Positions 30,501 through 32,609 of a stretch of 32,609 nt of DNA are shown here, piece after piece. The translations under genes were made by a program, and so were the position numbers. The stretch lies in the NCBI GenBank assembly GCA_003506435.1, contig DOAQ01000021.1:1-32609 (forward strand). The letters run 5' to 3'. The notes beneath the pieces were generated by a model. That model saw nothing but the letters and a program-made list of their open reading frames with translations. It was not told the DNA's origin and ran no database searches. The stretch is from Prolixibacteraceae bacterium (GTDB lineage Bacteria; Bacteroidota; Bacteroidia; Bacteroidales; Prolixibacteraceae). The stretch's first letter is position 1, and each line of letters starts with the position of its first letter.

Positions 30501-32408
30501 TTACTTATTCCACTCCTTCATCGCTTCAATATTCACCTCATTCACAATGTTTTTAGCTTCGGCTTTGTACAGGAATTCCAGTTGTTTCGCAAAGTATTTG
30601 GTAACTTTTCCGCGCACCATTTTCATTGATGCGTTTAGCAGTTGGTTTTGCTCCGAAAATGCTTCGGGCAATATCACAATGGTGGTTGGCAGCCAGCGTT
30701 CGGGGAACATGCCTGCAAATTTGCCACCGGCACGGTATTCGTCCACTTCCTGCTGAATGATTTTCAGCGTTTCCGTGTTTCCTTCATCGCTTCCGGCTTT
30801 TATGCCGCGTTTTTCCAGTTCCCGGTTGATGGCAGCAATATTCGGCACAATCATTCCTGAAGTGTATGGGTTTTGGTTGTTGTAAAGCATGCACTGGTCG
30901 ATATACGGCGACTGGTCGCCCAACGCCTCTTCAATGCCTTCGGGGCTGAATTTTTCGCCGTCGTTACCAATCAGCAGGCTTTTGAAACGGCCCAGAAGGT
31001 ACAGGAATCCCTCGTTGTCCATGTAGCCCATGTCGCCGGTGTATAGCCAGCCGTCTTTCAACGTTTCCGCAGAGGCTTTCGGGTTGTTCCAGTAGCCCAG
31101 CATCACGTTATCTCCTTTCACAATGATTTCGCCTTTTTGTCCCGTTGGTTGTTCAACGCCTTTGTCGTCCACAATTTTCAGTTCCATGTACTTTACCAGT
31201 TTTCCCGACGAGCCAAATTTAATGGCATGCAACGCGTTCGACGAAATGACTGGCGCTGCTTCCGAAAGTCCGTAGCCCTGGCACATCGGCATCCCGACAG
31301 CATAAAAGAACCGTTGCAACTCGGTATCGAGCAGGGCGCCGCCGCCAATAAACAGTTCCAGTTTTCCACCAAAACCTTCACGTATTTTGCTGAATAAGAT
31401 CTTGTTGTACAGCGCCAGCAGTGGTTTGTAAACAAAGCGGAAGCCTTTCCCCCGGTCGTAACCGTTGCCGTTGTATTTGTAGGCGATTTTCAGCGCGTGG
31501 TTGAACAACTTTTCAACGATAGGCCCTTTTTGGCGGATGTTTGATTCAATTCCTTTTCTGAAATTCTTTGCCAGCGCCGGGACGCTCATCATCACGTTGG
31601 GCTGTATTTCCTTGATATTCTTCGGAATGTTTTTCAGGGTTTCTATCGGTGTTTTGCCCAGTTCGAGTGCAGCAACGCTGGCCCCGTTATACATAAGGCA
31701 ATACAGGCAGGCGGTGTGCGCGAAAGCATGGTCCCAGGGCAGAAGCGCAAGGGTCCTCCATTCGGGAGTGATCGACATCAGCGTGTTCGACTGGATGACA
31801 TTTGCAGCATAATTCAAATGCGAGAGCATAATCCCTTTCGGGTCGGCTGTGGTGCCGGATGTATAGGAAATGTTTGCCAGATCGTTTGGCTGAATATTTT
31901 TATAAATGTTTTCGAAATCGGTACGGTTGGTTTCCAGATATTTTATACCCATTTCAATGATGGTTGAATACTGAATATCTTTTTCTCCCGGGTTTTCTTT
32001 CGGGTCCAGGTAAATCACTTTTTCAAGATCGGGCAAATCGTTGCGGATAGCTTCAATTTTGTCGGCCTGGCGCGCCGAAACAACAATCATCCGGCTGCCT
32101 GAGTGTGCCAATCTGAATCTCAGTTCGGCGGCTTCGTCGAGTTTTACTGAAAGCGGAACGTTGATGGCCCCGGCATACAAAATGCCCAGTTCGCAAATGA
32201 TCCACTGGTTACGGCCCTCGGAAACAAGGCCGAGACGATCCCCTTTTTTGATTCCCAAAGCGAGCAGCCCGGCTGCAAATTTTAATACTTCGTCGCGGGT
32301 TTGGCGGTAGGTAGTTCCTTTGTATTCGCCATTTTCCTTTTGCCACAAATAAATGTTATCGGGGTATTTTTCAACGCTGGTTTCAAAAAGTTCAATGATC
32401 GTCTTCAT
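30501..32408 (-). CDS. Long-chain acyl-CoA synthetase (AMP-binding enzyme)
   Basis: The enzyme activates fatty acids to acyl-CoA by way of an acyl-adenylate. The 635 residues are typical of FadD15/ACSL-type synthetases. The AMP-binding P-loop is YTSGTTADPKGIMLSHLN, with GYGLSEAAPVIS and a C-terminal GWLYTGDMGYMDNEGFLYLLGR; the following FKSLLIGNDGEKFSPEGIEE resembles the usual K..I..SGGK..SP. motif. No signal peptide is present. A TACTTTTG box on the minus strand at 32461-32454 fits the TAnnTTTG consensus and lies about 46 nt upstream of the start. Confidence 0.94.
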   Translation of the reverse strand: MKTIIELFETSVEKYPDNIYLWQKENGEYKGTTYRQTRDEVLKFAAGLLALGIKKGDRLGLVSEGRNQWIICELGILYAGAINVPLSVKLDEAAELRFRLAHSGSRMIVVSARQADKIEAIRNDLPDLEKVIYLDPKENPGEKDIQYSTIIEMGIKYLETNRTDFENIYKNIQPNDLANISYTSGTTADPKGIMLSHLNYAANVIQSNTLMSITPEWRTLALLPWDHAFAHTACLYCLMYNGASVAALELGKTPIETLKNIPKNIKEIQPNVMMSVPALAKNFRKGIESNIRQKGPIVEKLFNHALKIAYKYNGNGYDRGKGFRFVYKPLLALYNKILFSKIREGFGGKLELFIGGGALLDTELQRFFYAVGMPMCQGYGLSEAAPVISSNALHAIKFGSSGKLVKYMELKIVDDKGVEQPTGQKGEIIVKGDNVMLGYWNNPKASAETLKDGWLYTGDMGYMDNEGFLYLLGRFKSLLIGNDGEKFSPEGIEEALGDQSPYIDQCMLYNNQNPYTSGMIVPNIAAINRELEKRGIKAGSDEGNTETLKIIQQEVDEYRAGGKFAGMFPERWLPTTIVILPEAFSEQNQLLNASMKMVRGKVTKYFAKQLEFLYKAEAKNIVNEVNIEAMKEWNK

Positions 32409-32453
32409 CCTTTTTCGTATTTGTTAGGTTCGCAAAAAAAAAATCGTCAAACC

Positions 32454-32461
32454 CAAAAGTA
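32454..32461 (-). promoter_or_regulatory. Candidate -7 box of the acyl-CoA synthetase gene
   Basis: TACTTTTG on the minus strand matches TAnnTTTG and lies 46 nt before the ATG at 32408. The surrounding sequence is poly-A rich, so a chance match is possible; no clear -33 box was found. Confidence 0.4.
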
Positions 32462-32515
32462 CAAAAAAATGATTACAGGAAATAGCCTGCAATTTTGATC
32501 GTTGAAATGGTAGAT

Positions 32516-32600
32516 GAGGCTGTCCGAGAAGTTCGAAGTTAAGTCATCCCGCCCCGAAATTTCGGGGTTGTTTCGGGATCTCATCTTTCTAATCTCTTTG
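32516..32600 (+). repeat. Dispersed intergenic repeat (right-edge copy)
   Basis: It starts GAGGCTGTCCGAGAAGTTCG, includes the perfect 16-bp palindrome CCCCGAAATTTCGGGG at 32552-32567 nested in ATCCCG...CGGGAT, and ends GGGATCTCATC. The first 22 bases and later blocks match the left-edge repeat at 1-56, which is read on the opposite strand. No coding sequence is supported between 32409 and the window end. Confidence 0.6.
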
Positions 32601-32609
32601 GGGTTAGTT

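Overview
The window is a stretch of Bacteroidota chromosome, most likely from Marinilabiliales/Prolixibacteraceae-type relatives (an inference). Supporting signs are a type IX secretion (T9SS) C-terminal sorting domain, the gene order of the respiratory and phospholipid operons, DUF4492 next to cydAB, a DUF6261 gene, AT-rich translation starts without strong Shine-Dalgarno sites, and TAnnTTTG-type -7 boxes (TATCTTTG) upstream of rsfS, recJ and lysS.

Region 1 (1-6211, minus strand) is an aerobic respiration operon: an SCO copper chaperone, then subunits I, III, IV and II of an A2-type caa3 cytochrome c oxidase, then the heme O synthase CtaB. A DUF302 membrane-anchored protein and a heavy-metal-associated (HMA) lipoprotein follow. 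Region 2 (6416-9486, plus strand) is a high-affinity cytochrome bd oxidase operon: DUF4492, cydA, cydB and an unlisted 38-residue single-membrane-pass protein in the CydX position. The two oxidase operons diverge from a shared 204-bp intergenic region, which fits an organism living across high and low oxygen.

Region 3 (about 9.49-13.50 kb) is an accessory island. It is bounded by two near-identical 60-bp copies of a terminator-containing sequence. Inside are three copies of a palindrome-rich REP/MITE-like repeat, an AT-rich pair of genes (a T9SS-secreted Asp-box protein and a small lipoprotein) joined by an imperfect palindromic junction, and a DUF6261 gene. The DUF6261 gene is preceded by a striking array of five hairpins at 40-41 nt spacing.

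Region 4 (13.5-15.0 kb, minus strand) is a PLP-dependent aminotransferase. Its leader encodes two successive short peptides rich in Ile/Val/Leu/Ala, each followed by a good intrinsic terminator. This looks like a tandem branched-chain amino acid attenuator and is the strongest regulatory find in the window.

Region 5 (15.1-20.65 kb, minus strand) is a housekeeping run transcribed rsfS, ftsH, LUD-domain gene, DUF2007 gene, cdsA, psd, pssA. It links ribosome silencing and membrane proteolysis with phosphatidylethanolamine synthesis. Region 6 (20.77-29.25 kb) holds birA and an S41 protease (plus), recJ (minus), and lysS-gpsA-pgi (plus) ending in a strong terminator. Region 7 (29.3-32.4 kb, minus strand) has panE and a long-chain acyl-CoA synthetase. 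Related dispersed repeats lie at both window edges. No rRNA, tRNA, CRISPR array or transposase gene was seen.
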